From NCBI GenBank assembly GCA_030146745.1, contig JASLBD010000085.1, positions 1-12,468 on the forward strand: a stretch of DNA of 12,468 nt, in the 5' to 3' direction. Under the pieces are notes generated by a model. The model saw nothing but the letters and a program-made list of their open reading frames with translations, ran no database searches and had not been told where the DNA came from. This document shows positions 1 through 6,764 of this stretch, one piece after another (positions within the stretch are counted from its first letter, which is position 1; each line of letters begins with the position of its first letter). The position numbers were made by a program, and so were the translations under genes. This stretch comes from Allosphingosinicella sp. Its GTDB lineage: Bacteria > Pseudomonadota > Alphaproteobacteria > Sphingomonadales > Sphingomonadaceae.

Positions 1-256
1 CCGCGTCCAGAGCGATGGTCGAGGCGGTGTTGCAGGCGATGACGATCAGCTCCGGATCGAACCGCTCGGCGAGCCGGCCGAGCAGGGCCGGGACCCGAGC
101 CTCGATCTCGGCGGGCCGCTTGGTGCCGTAGGGGTAACCGGCGCTGTCGGCGGCATAGACCAGGGCGACCGATGGAAGCCGCGCCCGGATCGCGGCCAGG
201 ACGGAAAGGCCGCCGACTCCTGAATCGAAGACGAGAAGGGGACGGTGGCTGGTCAC
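1..256 (-). CDS. murI: glutamate racemase, 5' part (truncated by window edge)
   Basis: Glutamate racemase interconverts L- and D-glutamate in the cytoplasm, supplying D-Glu for peptidoglycan. The visible 85 residues carry the family's N-terminal signature: FDSGVGGLSVL at residues 10-20 (with the conserved Asp-Ser), the YPYG motif at 41-44 and the first catalytic cysteine in ACNTAS (Cys75). The second half, including the second catalytic cysteine, lies beyond base 1. The start is a GTG at 256-254. An in-frame TAA lies 12 bases upstream and the nearest upstream ATG (305) is out of frame, so GTG is the only plausible start. The ribosome site is weak (a CGGGG tract). It is divergent from plsY and shares the 257-369 intergenic region with it. 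Family assignment is firm. Confidence 0.95.
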   Translation of the reverse strand, partial: MTSHRPLLVFDSGVGGLSVLAAIRARLPSVALVYAADSAGYPYGTKRPAEIEARVPALLGRLAERFDPELIVIACNTASTIALDA

Positions 257-300
257 GCGCCCCGTTTAGCGGCAGAGCGGACGGCGGCAAGGCGGCGTAG

Positions 301-318
301 TTCATCGCTTTCGATGAA
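301..318. promoter_or_regulatory. 18-bp inverted repeat between murI and plsY
   Basis: TTCATCG (301-307) and CGATGAA (312-318) are perfect 7-bp inverted arms around a 4-base CTTT centre. The repeat lies in the gap between two divergent genes and just upstream of the putative plsY -35. It could be a regulator's operator or a small hairpin in a murI leader. The structure is seen directly; the role is inference. Confidence 0.4.
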
Positions 319-322
319 AGCA

Positions 323-350
323 TTGCGCCCGCCTCGCGATTTGCTAAAGT
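323..350 (+). promoter_or_regulatory. possible sigma70-type promoter for plsY-dprA
   Basis: TTGCGC (323-328) and TAAAGT (345-350) are separated by 16 bases and match the -35 and -10 consensus in part. Transcription would start near 357, very close to the AGGGG tract (356-360) and the plsY start, giving an unusually short leader. The match is weak and unconfirmed. Confidence 0.3.
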
Positions 351-369
351 TCCGCAGGGGTCCGTGGAC

Positions 370-981
370 ATGCAACCGATCGTCGAACCAATCCTGGCTT
401 TGCTCCTCGGCTACGCGCTGGGCTCGATCCCGTTCGGGGTCCTGCTCACCCGGCTGACCGGCGCCGGCGACCTCAGGAAGATCGGCTCGGGCAACATCGG
501 AGCCACCAACGTCCTGAGGACGGGCCGCAAGGGCCTCGCCGCCGCCACCCTGCTGCTCGACCTGGCCAAGGGCACCGCCGCTCTGGTGCTGGCCCAGTGG
601 CTGTTTCCCGGGACAGTGCAGCTCGCCGCGATCGGCGCGATGGTCGGCCACCTCTGGCCGGTCTGGCTTCGCTTCGCGGGAGGGAAGGGGGTGGCCACCT
701 ACGTCGGCGTGGTGCTCGGCTTCGCGCTGGCCGACGGACTCGCAGCCTGGGTGCCCGCCGCTTATGCCGCCACCTGGATCGGCACTCTGTTCCTGACCCG
801 CTATTCCTCGCTGGGCGGCCTCGCCGCTGCCCTCGTCACTCCGTTCGCGGCAACGTTCGCCGGCCGCTTCGACCTCGCCTTGCTCCTCCTCGGTTTCACC
901 CTGCTCGTCTTCTGGAAGCATCGGGAGAATCTCGCGCGCCTGTTCGCCGGCACCGAGTCGCGGGTCGGCCGGAGTGCCTGA
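370..981 (+). CDS. plsY: acyl-phosphate:glycerol-3-phosphate acyltransferase PlsY
   Basis: PlsY is an inner-membrane enzyme that transfers the acyl group from acyl-phosphate to glycerol-3-phosphate, making lysophosphatidate, the first step of phospholipid synthesis. The 203-residue product is of normal family length. It shows the three conserved motifs: GSGNIGATNVLR (39-50), GGKGVAT (104-110) and HRENLARLFAGTESR (184-198), with hydrophobic segments between them (about 5-27, 53-78, 84-100, 111-140 and 167-182). I chose ATG 370 because AGGGG (356-360) sits 9 bases upstream; a GTG at 364, in frame, would add two residues but leaves only 3 bases of spacing. Its last 8 bases overlap the start of dprA, suggesting coupled translation. 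plsY next to dprA is a common arrangement in alphaproteobacteria. Confidence 0.96.
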   Translation: MQPIVEPILALLLGYALGSIPFGVLLTRLTGAGDLRKIGSGNIGATNVLRTGRKGLAAATLLLDLAKGTAALVLAQWLFPGTVQLAAIGAMVGHLWPVWLRFAGGKGVATYVGVVLGFALADGLAAWVPAAYAATWIGTLFLTRYSSLGGLAAALVTPFAATFAGRFDLALLLLGFTLLVFWKHRENLARLFAGTESRVGRSA

Positions 982-2065
982 ACCGTCGGGCGATCAGATT
1001 GCCCGGCTGCGGCTGATCCGTTCGGAGAATATCGGACCTATAACCTATTTCCAGCTGCTCGCCCGCTTCGGATCGGCCGCCGCGGCGCTGGAGGCGATTC
1101 CCGGCCTCGCCGTCCGCGGCGGAGGCCGGTCGCCCCGTCTCGCGTCCCGCTCGGCGGTCGAGCGGGAGATGGAGCAGGTGGAGCGGATCGGCGCCCGTTA
1201 CCTGTTCCTCGGCCAGGGCCTCTATCCGCCGCTTCTGGCCGAACTGGAGACGGCGCCGCCGGCCCTGATCGTCAAGGGCCATCCGAGCCTCCTCGACAAG
1301 CCGACGGTGGCCATGGTCGGAGCGCGCAACGCCTCGGCCGCCGCCTGCCGCTTCGCGCGCTCGCTGGCCCAGGCCCTTGGCGACGCGGGCACAGTCGTCG
1401 TCTCCGGCCTCGCCCGGGGAATCGATTCTGCCGTCCATGACGGGGCGCTGGAGACCGGCACGATCGCCGTCGTCGCGGGCGGAGTCGACATCTTCTACCC
1501 GCCCGAGAACGAGACCCGCCAGCGGGCGATCGCCGAGCGCGGCCTCGTCGTTTCCGAGCAGCCGCCGGGAGTCGAGCCGCGCTCGCGCCATTTCCCCTCG
1601 CGCAACCGGATCATCGCCGGCCTCGCTTACGGGACGGTGGTGGTCGAGGCGGCGCCCCGCTCGGGCTCGCTGATCACCGCGCGCTGCGCCGCCGAATGCG
1701 GCCGCGAGGTGATGGCGGTGCCGGGCTCGCCGCTCGACCCGCGCGCCCAGGGCTGCAACCAGCTGATCCGCGAAGGCGCCACCCTCATCCAGTCGGCCGA
1801 CGACGTGCTGGAGGCGATCGCCTCCACGCGGGTTCGTCCCTCCCGCCAGCCGGAGCGGAACTACGGAATACCGGAGGTGGTCGTGGAAACGGACGAAGAG
1901 GCGCGAGAATCGGTCATCCGGATGCTCAACGGAACGCCGGTGCCCGTGAACGAGCTCATCCGCCAGTCGTATCTGCCGCCCGCGGTGATCCAGACGGTGC
2001 TGCTCGAGCTCGAGCTGGCCGGGCGGCTGGAACGTCACGCCGGGGGCCGGGTGAGCCTGATGTGA
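974..2065 (+). CDS. dprA: DNA-processing protein DprA
   Basis: DprA (DNA-protecting, Smf family) binds incoming single-stranded DNA and loads RecA during natural transformation. It is also widely present in bacteria not known to be competent. The 363-residue product has an N-terminal SAM-like helical region (about 5-45), then the Rossmann-like core: MVGARNAS (114-121), SGLARGID (144-151), GGVDIFYPPEN (169-179), FPSRNRIIAGL (207-217) and SGSLITA (230-236). A C-terminal winged helix (about 305-360, containing VNELIRQS) completes the long form of the family. The start is GTG 974, inside the end of plsY, with CGGAG just upstream; no better in-frame start was seen nearby. Its stop is followed by a small hairpin, and the usual next gene, topA, is separated from it here by a VWA-protein gene. 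Confidence 0.95.
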   Translation: MPEPSGDQIARLRLIRSENIGPITYFQLLARFGSAAAALEAIPGLAVRGGGRSPRLASRSAVEREMEQVERIGARYLFLGQGLYPPLLAELETAPPALIVKGHPSLLDKPTVAMVGARNASAAACRFARSLAQALGDAGTVVVSGLARGIDSAVHDGALETGTIAVVAGGVDIFYPPENETRQRAIAERGLVVSEQPPGVEPRSRHFPSRNRIIAGLAYGTVVVEAAPRSGSLITARCAAECGREVMAVPGSPLDPRAQGCNQLIREGATLIQSADDVLEAIASTRVRPSRQPERNYGIPEVVVETDEEARESVIRMLNGTPVPVNELIRQSYLPPAVIQTVLLELELAGRLERHAGGRVSLM

Positions 2066-2079
2066 GCCAGCTAAAATCC

Positions 2080-2099
2080 TCTCCGCGATTTCGCGGGGA
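2080..2099 (+). terminator. GC-rich hairpin after dprA, possible terminator or palindromic repeat
   Basis: Bases 2080-2087 pair with 2092-2099 (core CCGCG/CGCGG, one G-T wobble) around an ATTT loop, 15 bases after the dprA stop. No T-run follows, so it is not a classical intrinsic terminator. It could be an RNA-end-stabilising hairpin or a copy of a dispersed palindromic repeat. The rest of 2066-2203 holds no gene that I can support. Confidence 0.35.
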
Positions 2100-2203
2100 A
2101 GTGCCGGGGTGGAATCGGTACGCCGAAACCGCGTCAGCTTGCGTTCAGGTGGCCGCTGCTTTTTTATGAGACGTTGTAACATTCACGACAGGGGGAGAAT
2201 GTC

Positions 2204-3775
2204 ATGCGTCACGCCGCCCAGCTCGGGATCGTCAGCCTCGGCGCGATCGGCCTTTGCCTCGCCGCCGCCGGCGCCTTCGCTCCGGACGCCGCCGCACAGG
2301 GCCGCGAGCCGCTCTGCCGTCGGGCGGTGCCCCTGCCGCCTTTGCCGCCGGAGCCGAGGATATCCGACCCGCAACAGCAGCAGCGTTATCGCGGCCACCC
2401 CGCTCCCCCCGTCCTGGTCGAGCCGGCGAAAGGCTATGGGGCGGTCCCGGGGGCTCCGCCGGCTCCGCCGCCGCCGCCGGCCCCGCCGCCGCCGCCCCCG
2501 CCGCCCCCGCCGACGACGGAGTCGATGAGCGAATCGGATTCGATCTCCGTCACCGGCAGCCGGATCGGAGAGAGTCGGTCGGCCACGACGGCCCCGGCGC
2601 GCGCCGAAGATTATACCGCCGACGCCCGGATGGCCCACGGATATCCCCGGCCCCCGCGGCCCCGGCCGCCGTCAGGCCTGCTCACCGCCGGCGACCATGA
2701 CGATCTGCTCAACCCCGAGCTCTACGCGACCTATGCGGGCAATTACCTGCAGCGCAGCAATCTTCGCGGCCTGCCGAGGCTGGACACGCGCCGGGTGCTG
2801 ACGATCGCAGTGCAGGACGGAGCGGGCCGGCCGGTGCCCTTCGCCCGGGTGACCCTGACCTGCGCCGACGGCAACGCGCTTTCGCTCGCCACCCTGGCCG
2901 ACGGCAGCGTGGTCTTCCATCCCGGTCTCGACCGGCTCGGAAGCAGCGTTCGAGTGACCGTTCCGGGAGCGCCGGTCCGCCGGATCGAGATTGCCGACGG
3001 CGGGGGTTCGCAACGGCAGAGCATTACCGTCCGCTCGGGCGCCGTGCCGGTGCGCAAGTTCGACCTGCTGCTCGCGATCGACACGACCGGAAGCATGGGC
3101 GACGAGATCAACTACCTGAAGTCCGAGCTTCGAACGATTCTGACCGATCTCAGGCGCAGCCATCCCGGCCTCGACATCCGCCTCGGCCTCGTCGCCTACA
3201 AGGACGAGGGTGACGTCTACGTCACCCGCACCTATCCGTTCGTCTCCAGCCTCGACGCCATGCAGTCGAACCTGCAGGCTCAATATGCGGAGGGCGGCGG
3301 CGACTATCCCGAGGCGATGGATCTCGCCCTCGCCCGCGCCGTCTCGCAGGATTGGCGGCCCGACGCGGTCAAGTCGCTTCTCCTCGTCGCCGACGCGCCT
3401 CCCCACGACGAGAATATCGGCAAGGCCTGGCGCGCCGCCGAGGCCGCCCGCGCCAAGCGCATCCAGATCGTCCCCGTCGCCGCTTCGGGCGTCGGCGACG
3501 TCGCCGAATATGTGATGCGGGCGATGGCGGCGGCGACCCAGTCGCGCTACATCTTCCTCACCGACGACAGCGGCATCGGCAACCCGCACGCCACCCCCGC
3601 CGTCGACTGCTTCCTCGTCACCCGCCTCGATCGTCTGGTCCGCCGCGTCCTCGACAGCCAGATCTCCGGGCGCCGGATCGAGCCGAGGGAAGGGGAGGTG
3701 ATCCGCTCGGTCGGCCGCTATGAGGGCGGCAAGTGCATCCTGCCGCCGGATTACCCGCGCTGGGAGCAATATTGA
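2204..3775 (+). CDS. secreted von Willebrand factor type A domain protein with proline-rich N-terminus
   Basis: This is a 523-residue protein of unknown specific function. Residues 1-32 form a Sec-type signal peptide (hydrophobic core LGIVSLGAIGLCLAAAGAFA, likely cleavage after AAAQ). Residues 41-103 are proline-rich, ending in an almost pure proline stretch (about 84-103). SISVTGSRI (113-121) then resembles the segment after the signal peptide of TonB-dependent receptors. Residues about 197-265 look like a small beta-sandwich (carboxypeptidase-regulatory or Ig-like). The VWA domain runs from about 286 to 455, with a metal-site motif DTTGS (293-297), GGGDYPEAMDLAL (364-376) and LLVADAPPHDE (393-403). 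Cys469 and Cys511 near the C-terminus could form a disulfide. The start is ATG 2204 with GGGGGAG 6 bases upstream. A periplasmic or surface-associated metal-dependent binding role is inferred. Confidence 0.85.
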   Translation: MRHAAQLGIVSLGAIGLCLAAAGAFAPDAAAQGREPLCRRAVPLPPLPPEPRISDPQQQQRYRGHPAPPVLVEPAKGYGAVPGAPPAPPPPPAPPPPPPPPPPTTESMSESDSISVTGSRIGESRSATTAPARAEDYTADARMAHGYPRPPRPRPPSGLLTAGDHDDLLNPELYATYAGNYLQRSNLRGLPRLDTRRVLTIAVQDGAGRPVPFARVTLTCADGNALSLATLADGSVVFHPGLDRLGSSVRVTVPGAPVRRIEIADGGGSQRQSITVRSGAVPVRKFDLLLAIDTTGSMGDEINYLKSELRTILTDLRRSHPGLDIRLGLVAYKDEGDVYVTRTYPFVSSLDAMQSNLQAQYAEGGGDYPEAMDLALARAVSQDWRPDAVKSLLLVADAPPHDENIGKAWRAAEAARAKRIQIVPVAASGVGDVAEYVMRAMAAATQSRYIFLTDDSGIGNPHATPAVDCFLVTRLDRLVRRVLDSQISGRRIEPREGEVIRSVGRYEGGKCILPPDYPRWEQY

Positions 3776-3877
3776 CGGCCGCAGGGCCGTCCCGGAGTCG
3801 ATCCGGGATGCATGAACAGCGCGCGGGCCGGGATTCCGCCATCCCTGTTCACGGATCCCGCTTTCGCCGGAATGACG
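3775..3877. repeat. nested palindromic intergenic element before topA
   Basis: Several inverted repeats are packed together. ACGGCC/GGCCGT (3775-3780/3785-3790, GCAG loop) starts at the last base of the VWA-gene stop codon. A 9-bp stem (3788-3796/3802-3810) overlaps it. Long imperfect arms (3804-3819 against 3845-3860, 13 of 16 paired) enclose GGGAT/ATCCC (3830-3834/3841-3845). ATCCCG (3855-3860) can also pair with CGGAAT (3868-3873), one mismatch. This looks like a REP-type or degenerate MITE-like element and may also end transcription of the VWA gene. No protein is encoded here. Confidence 0.5.
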
Positions 3878-3916
3878 GATTGGCTTGACGCGGCTCCCGG
3901 GCGATCCCCACCCTAT

Positions 3917-3928
3917 ACGCGTACGCGT
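3917..3928. promoter_or_regulatory. perfect 12-bp palindrome in topA leader
   Basis: ACGCGTACGCGT is a perfect palindrome made of two tandem ACGCGT units, ending 11 bases before the topA ATG and directly before its AAGGA ribosome site (3930-3934). A regulator binding here would act on topA transcription or translation. A TTGACG (3885-3890) upstream could be a -35, but the TATAC at 3914-3918 is too far (about 23 bases) to make a normal promoter pair. Function is unproven. Confidence 0.35.
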
Positions 3929-3939
3929 GAAGGATCCCC

Positions 3940-6468
3940 ATGAAGCTTGTCGTCGTCGAATCGCCCGCCAAGGCGAAAACCATCGAGAAATATCTCGGCA
4001 CCGGCTACCGGGTGCTCGCCTCCTACGGCCATGTCCGCGATCTTCCGCCCAAGGACGGCTCGGTCGATCCGGACGCCGGCTTCGCCATGGAATGGGAGAC
4101 CTATGCCGACAAGGCCCGGCAGCTCAAGGCGATCACCGACGAGGCGAAGAAGGCGGACACGCTGATCCTGGCCACCGACCCGGACCGGGAAGGGGAGGCG
4201 ATCAGCTGGCACGTCCAGGAGGTGCTGAGGAAGCGCAAGGCGCTGCCCGCCGACGTCGAGCGGGTGACCTTCAACGCCATCACCAAGGCGACCGTCACCG
4301 AGGCGATGAAGCACCCCCGCGCCCTCGACGAGGATCTGATCGACGCCTACCGCGCCCGCCGCGCGCTCGACTATCTGGTCGGTTTCACCCTCTCGCCGGT
4401 GCTGTGGCGAAAGCTGCCCGGCGCCAAGTCCGCCGGCCGGGTGCAGTCGGTGGCGCTTCGCCTCGTCGTCGACCGCGAGCGCGAGATCGAGCTGTTCCGC
4501 GCCCAGGAATATTGGAGCGTCGTCGCGCTCATGGAATCGGACGGGCAGGAATTCCTCGCCCGGCTGGTGCGCTTCAAGGGGGAGAAGCTCGACCGCCTCT
4601 CGATCGGCGACTCCGGCACCGCCCAGGCGGCCAAGGCCGCGGTCGAGGCGGGACGCTTTTCGGTCGCCTCGGTCGAGACCAAGCCGCTCAGCCGCAACCC
4701 GCCGCCGCCCTTCACCACCTCGACCCTCCAGCAGGAGGCGGCGCGCAAATTGGGCTTCGCGGCCAGCCACACCATGCGGATCGCCCAGGCGCTCTACGAG
4801 GACGGCTCGATCACCTACATGCGGACCGACGGAGTCCAGATGGCGCCCGAGGCGATATCGGCCGCCCGCCGGGCCGTCGCCGACCGTTTCGACGCGGGCT
4901 ACGTGCCGGACAAGCCGCGTCACTACGAGACCAAGGCCAAGAATGCACAGGAAGCCCATGAGGCGATCCGCCCCACCGATTTCGCACGCGACCGCGCCGG
5001 CTCGGGCGATCATGGCCGGTTGTACGAGCTGATCTGGAAGCGGGCGCTGGCCAGCCAGATGGCTTCGGCGCGGCTCGAGCGCACGACCGCGGAACTGGTC
5101 GACGGCACCGGCCAGACCGGCCTTCGCGCCACCGGCCAGGTGGTCCTCTTCCCCGGCTTCCTTGCCTTGTACGAGGAAGGCCGCGACGATGCCGAGGACG
5201 ACGATTCCCGCCGCCTGCCGCGCCTTCGCGAGGGCGATGCCCCGGCCAAGAAGAAGGTCACCGCCGAGCAGCATTTCACCCAGCCGCCGCCGCGTTATTC
5301 CGAGGCGAGCCTCGTCAAGAAGATGGAGGAGTTGGGAATCGGCCGCCCCTCCACCTATGCGGCGACCCTCCAGACCCTGAAGGACCGCGGCTATGTCGAG
5401 CTGGAGAAGAACCGCTTCATCCCGCAGGAGAGCGGCCGACTCCTGACCGCCTTCCTCGAGCGCTTCTTCGAGCGCTACGTCTCGTTCGACTTCACCGCGA
5501 AGCTCGAAGACGAGCTCGACGACATTTCCGGCGGTCGTGCCGCCTGGCAGGCCGTGCTCGAGGCCTTCTGGCGCGACTTCAAGCCGAAGACCGCCGAGAT
5601 CATGGAGCAGCAGCCCTCGGCGATCACCGCCGCCCTCGACGAGTTCCTCGCGCCCTGGCTGTTCCCCGACAAGGAGGACGGCTCCGACGCCCGCCTCTGC
5701 CCGGCCTGCGGCGAAGGCCGGCTGGCGCTTCGCGGCGGCCGCTTCGGCGCCTTCGTCGCCTGCTCCAACTATCCCGAGTGCAAGTTCACCCGCCGCTTCG
5801 GCCAGGGCGGCGAGGACGGCGCCGTGGACGAGGGGCCGGAGGTGCTCGGCAAGCATCCCGAGACCGGCGAGGACATCGTCCGCAAGACCGGCCGCTTCGG
5901 GCCCTATATCGAGATGGGGCAGGGCAAGGAGGCGAAAAGGGCCTCGATCCCCAAGGATTCGGGCGACCTCGACCTCGACCTCGCGATCCGCCTGCTGTCG
6001 CTGCCGAGGACCGTCGGCACGCATCCGGAGAGCGGCAAGCCGATCACCGCCTCCATAGGCCGCTACGGCCCCTATCTCGCCCATGACGGCAAATATGCCA
6101 AGCTCGGCTCGACCGCCGAAGTGTTCGAGACGGGAATGAACGCCGCCGTCGTCAAGCTCGCCGAGGCGGCGGCGGGCGGCGGCCGGGCGCGGGGTTCGCG
6201 CGAGCCGCTCAAGGTGCTCGGCGCCCACCCGCGAACCGAGCTCGAGATCAAGCTGATGGAGGGGCGGTTCGGGCCCTACGTGACGGACGGCACCACCAAC
6301 GCGACCTTGCCCAAGTCGCTCGCGCCCGACCAGCTCACGCTCGAGGAAGCCGCCCAGTTGATCGACGAGCGCGCCGCAAAGGGGCCGCCGGCCAAGAAGG
6401 GAAGGGGCCGAAAGCCCGCCGCGAAGAAGGCGCCCGCGAAGAAGGCGCCGGCGAAGAAGAAGGCCTGA
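3940..6468 (+). CDS. topA: DNA topoisomerase I (type IA)
   Basis: TopA relaxes negative supercoils by cutting one DNA strand through a 5'-phosphotyrosine. The 842-residue product has the Toprim domain (1 to about 115) with Glu7 in VVESPAKA and the acidic TDPDREGE (79-86). The cleavage domain carries the active tyrosine in SITYMRTD (Tyr293), and GRPSTYA (468-474) is also conserved. After the core comes one four-cysteine zinc ribbon (Cys587, 590, 608, 614). Three GRFGPY-type C-terminal repeats follow (651-656, 707-712, 776-781). The tail (about 818-842) is lysine/alanine/proline-rich with repeated AKKAP units, probably an unstructured DNA-binding tail. The start is ATG 3940 with AAGGA 5 bases upstream. 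It follows a VWA gene after a 164-base gap and overlaps the next gene by one base. Confidence 0.98.
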   Translation: MKLVVVESPAKAKTIEKYLGTGYRVLASYGHVRDLPPKDGSVDPDAGFAMEWETYADKARQLKAITDEAKKADTLILATDPDREGEAISWHVQEVLRKRKALPADVERVTFNAITKATVTEAMKHPRALDEDLIDAYRARRALDYLVGFTLSPVLWRKLPGAKSAGRVQSVALRLVVDREREIELFRAQEYWSVVALMESDGQEFLARLVRFKGEKLDRLSIGDSGTAQAAKAAVEAGRFSVASVETKPLSRNPPPPFTTSTLQQEAARKLGFAASHTMRIAQALYEDGSITYMRTDGVQMAPEAISAARRAVADRFDAGYVPDKPRHYETKAKNAQEAHEAIRPTDFARDRAGSGDHGRLYELIWKRALASQMASARLERTTAELVDGTGQTGLRATGQVVLFPGFLALYEEGRDDAEDDDSRRLPRLREGDAPAKKKVTAEQHFTQPPPRYSEASLVKKMEELGIGRPSTYAATLQTLKDRGYVELEKNRFIPQESGRLLTAFLERFFERYVSFDFTAKLEDELDDISGGRAAWQAVLEAFWRDFKPKTAEIMEQQPSAITAALDEFLAPWLFPDKEDGSDARLCPACGEGRLALRGGRFGAFVACSNYPECKFTRRFGQGGEDGAVDEGPEVLGKHPETGEDIVRKTGRFGPYIEMGQGKEAKRASIPKDSGDLDLDLAIRLLSLPRTVGTHPESGKPITASIGRYGPYLAHDGKYAKLGSTAEVFETGMNAAVVKLAEAAAGGGRARGSREPLKVLGAHPRTELEIKLMEGRFGPYVTDGTTNATLPKSLAPDQLTLEEAAQLIDERAAKGPPAKKGRGRKPAAKKAPAKKAPAKKKA

Positions 6469-6764
6469 TGCGCCGGCCGTGGGGGCTGGTCGGGCTGGCG
6501 GTCGCGGCCGAGCTCCTCGCTCTGGCGCTGTGGGCGCTGCTCGGCTGGTACGAGATGCTGTTCTGGCCGCTGGTGCTGCTCTCCCTCCTCGCCGGGCTCG
6601 CCGGAGCCTGGATCGTGCTGGCGACGATGTTCGACCTCACCTTCCACCGCCCCCGCGGCGATCGGCTGCGCCCGGTGCGCGGCTTCGACCTGGTGCTCGG
6701 AAGCGGGCTGTTCGTCCTCGCCTTGCTTCAGTTGCGCGACGCGCTCGGTCAGCTCCCGGCCTGA
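6468..6764 (+). CDS. small hypothetical membrane protein
   Basis: I do not recognise a family for this 98-residue protein. It has three predicted membrane helices: about 6-26, 30-55 and 71-92. The loop between helices 2 and 3 (FHRPRGDRLRPVRGF) is strongly basic and should be cytoplasmic. There is no signal peptide, and no cysteine or catalytic motif. The ATG shares its A with the topA stop codon (TGATG), so translation is almost certainly coupled to topA, and the codon use matches the neighbours. Its last 16 bases overlap the end of the convergent ThiF-like gene. That the reading frame is real is supported by the coupling and by its sustained hydrophobic pattern. Confidence 0.75.
   Translation: MRRPWGLVGLAVAAELLALALWALLGWYEMLFWPLVLLSLLAGLAGAWIVLATMFDLTFHRPRGDRLRPVRGFDLVLGSGLFVLALLQLRDALGQLPA

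Noticed and set aside
896..2182. 428-codon open frame antisense to dprA
   Set aside because: Low-complexity Arg/Gly/Ala-rich translation opposite a clear dprA gene; codon-bias shadow.
3885..3919. TTGACG with TATACG as a topA promoter
   Set aside because: The spacer is about 23 bases, too long for a normal sigma70 promoter.
3913..6228. 771-codon open frame antisense to topA
   Set aside because: It mirrors topA, whose motifs are complete; long stop-free antisense frames are expected at about 70% GC, and its translation shows no recognisable domain.
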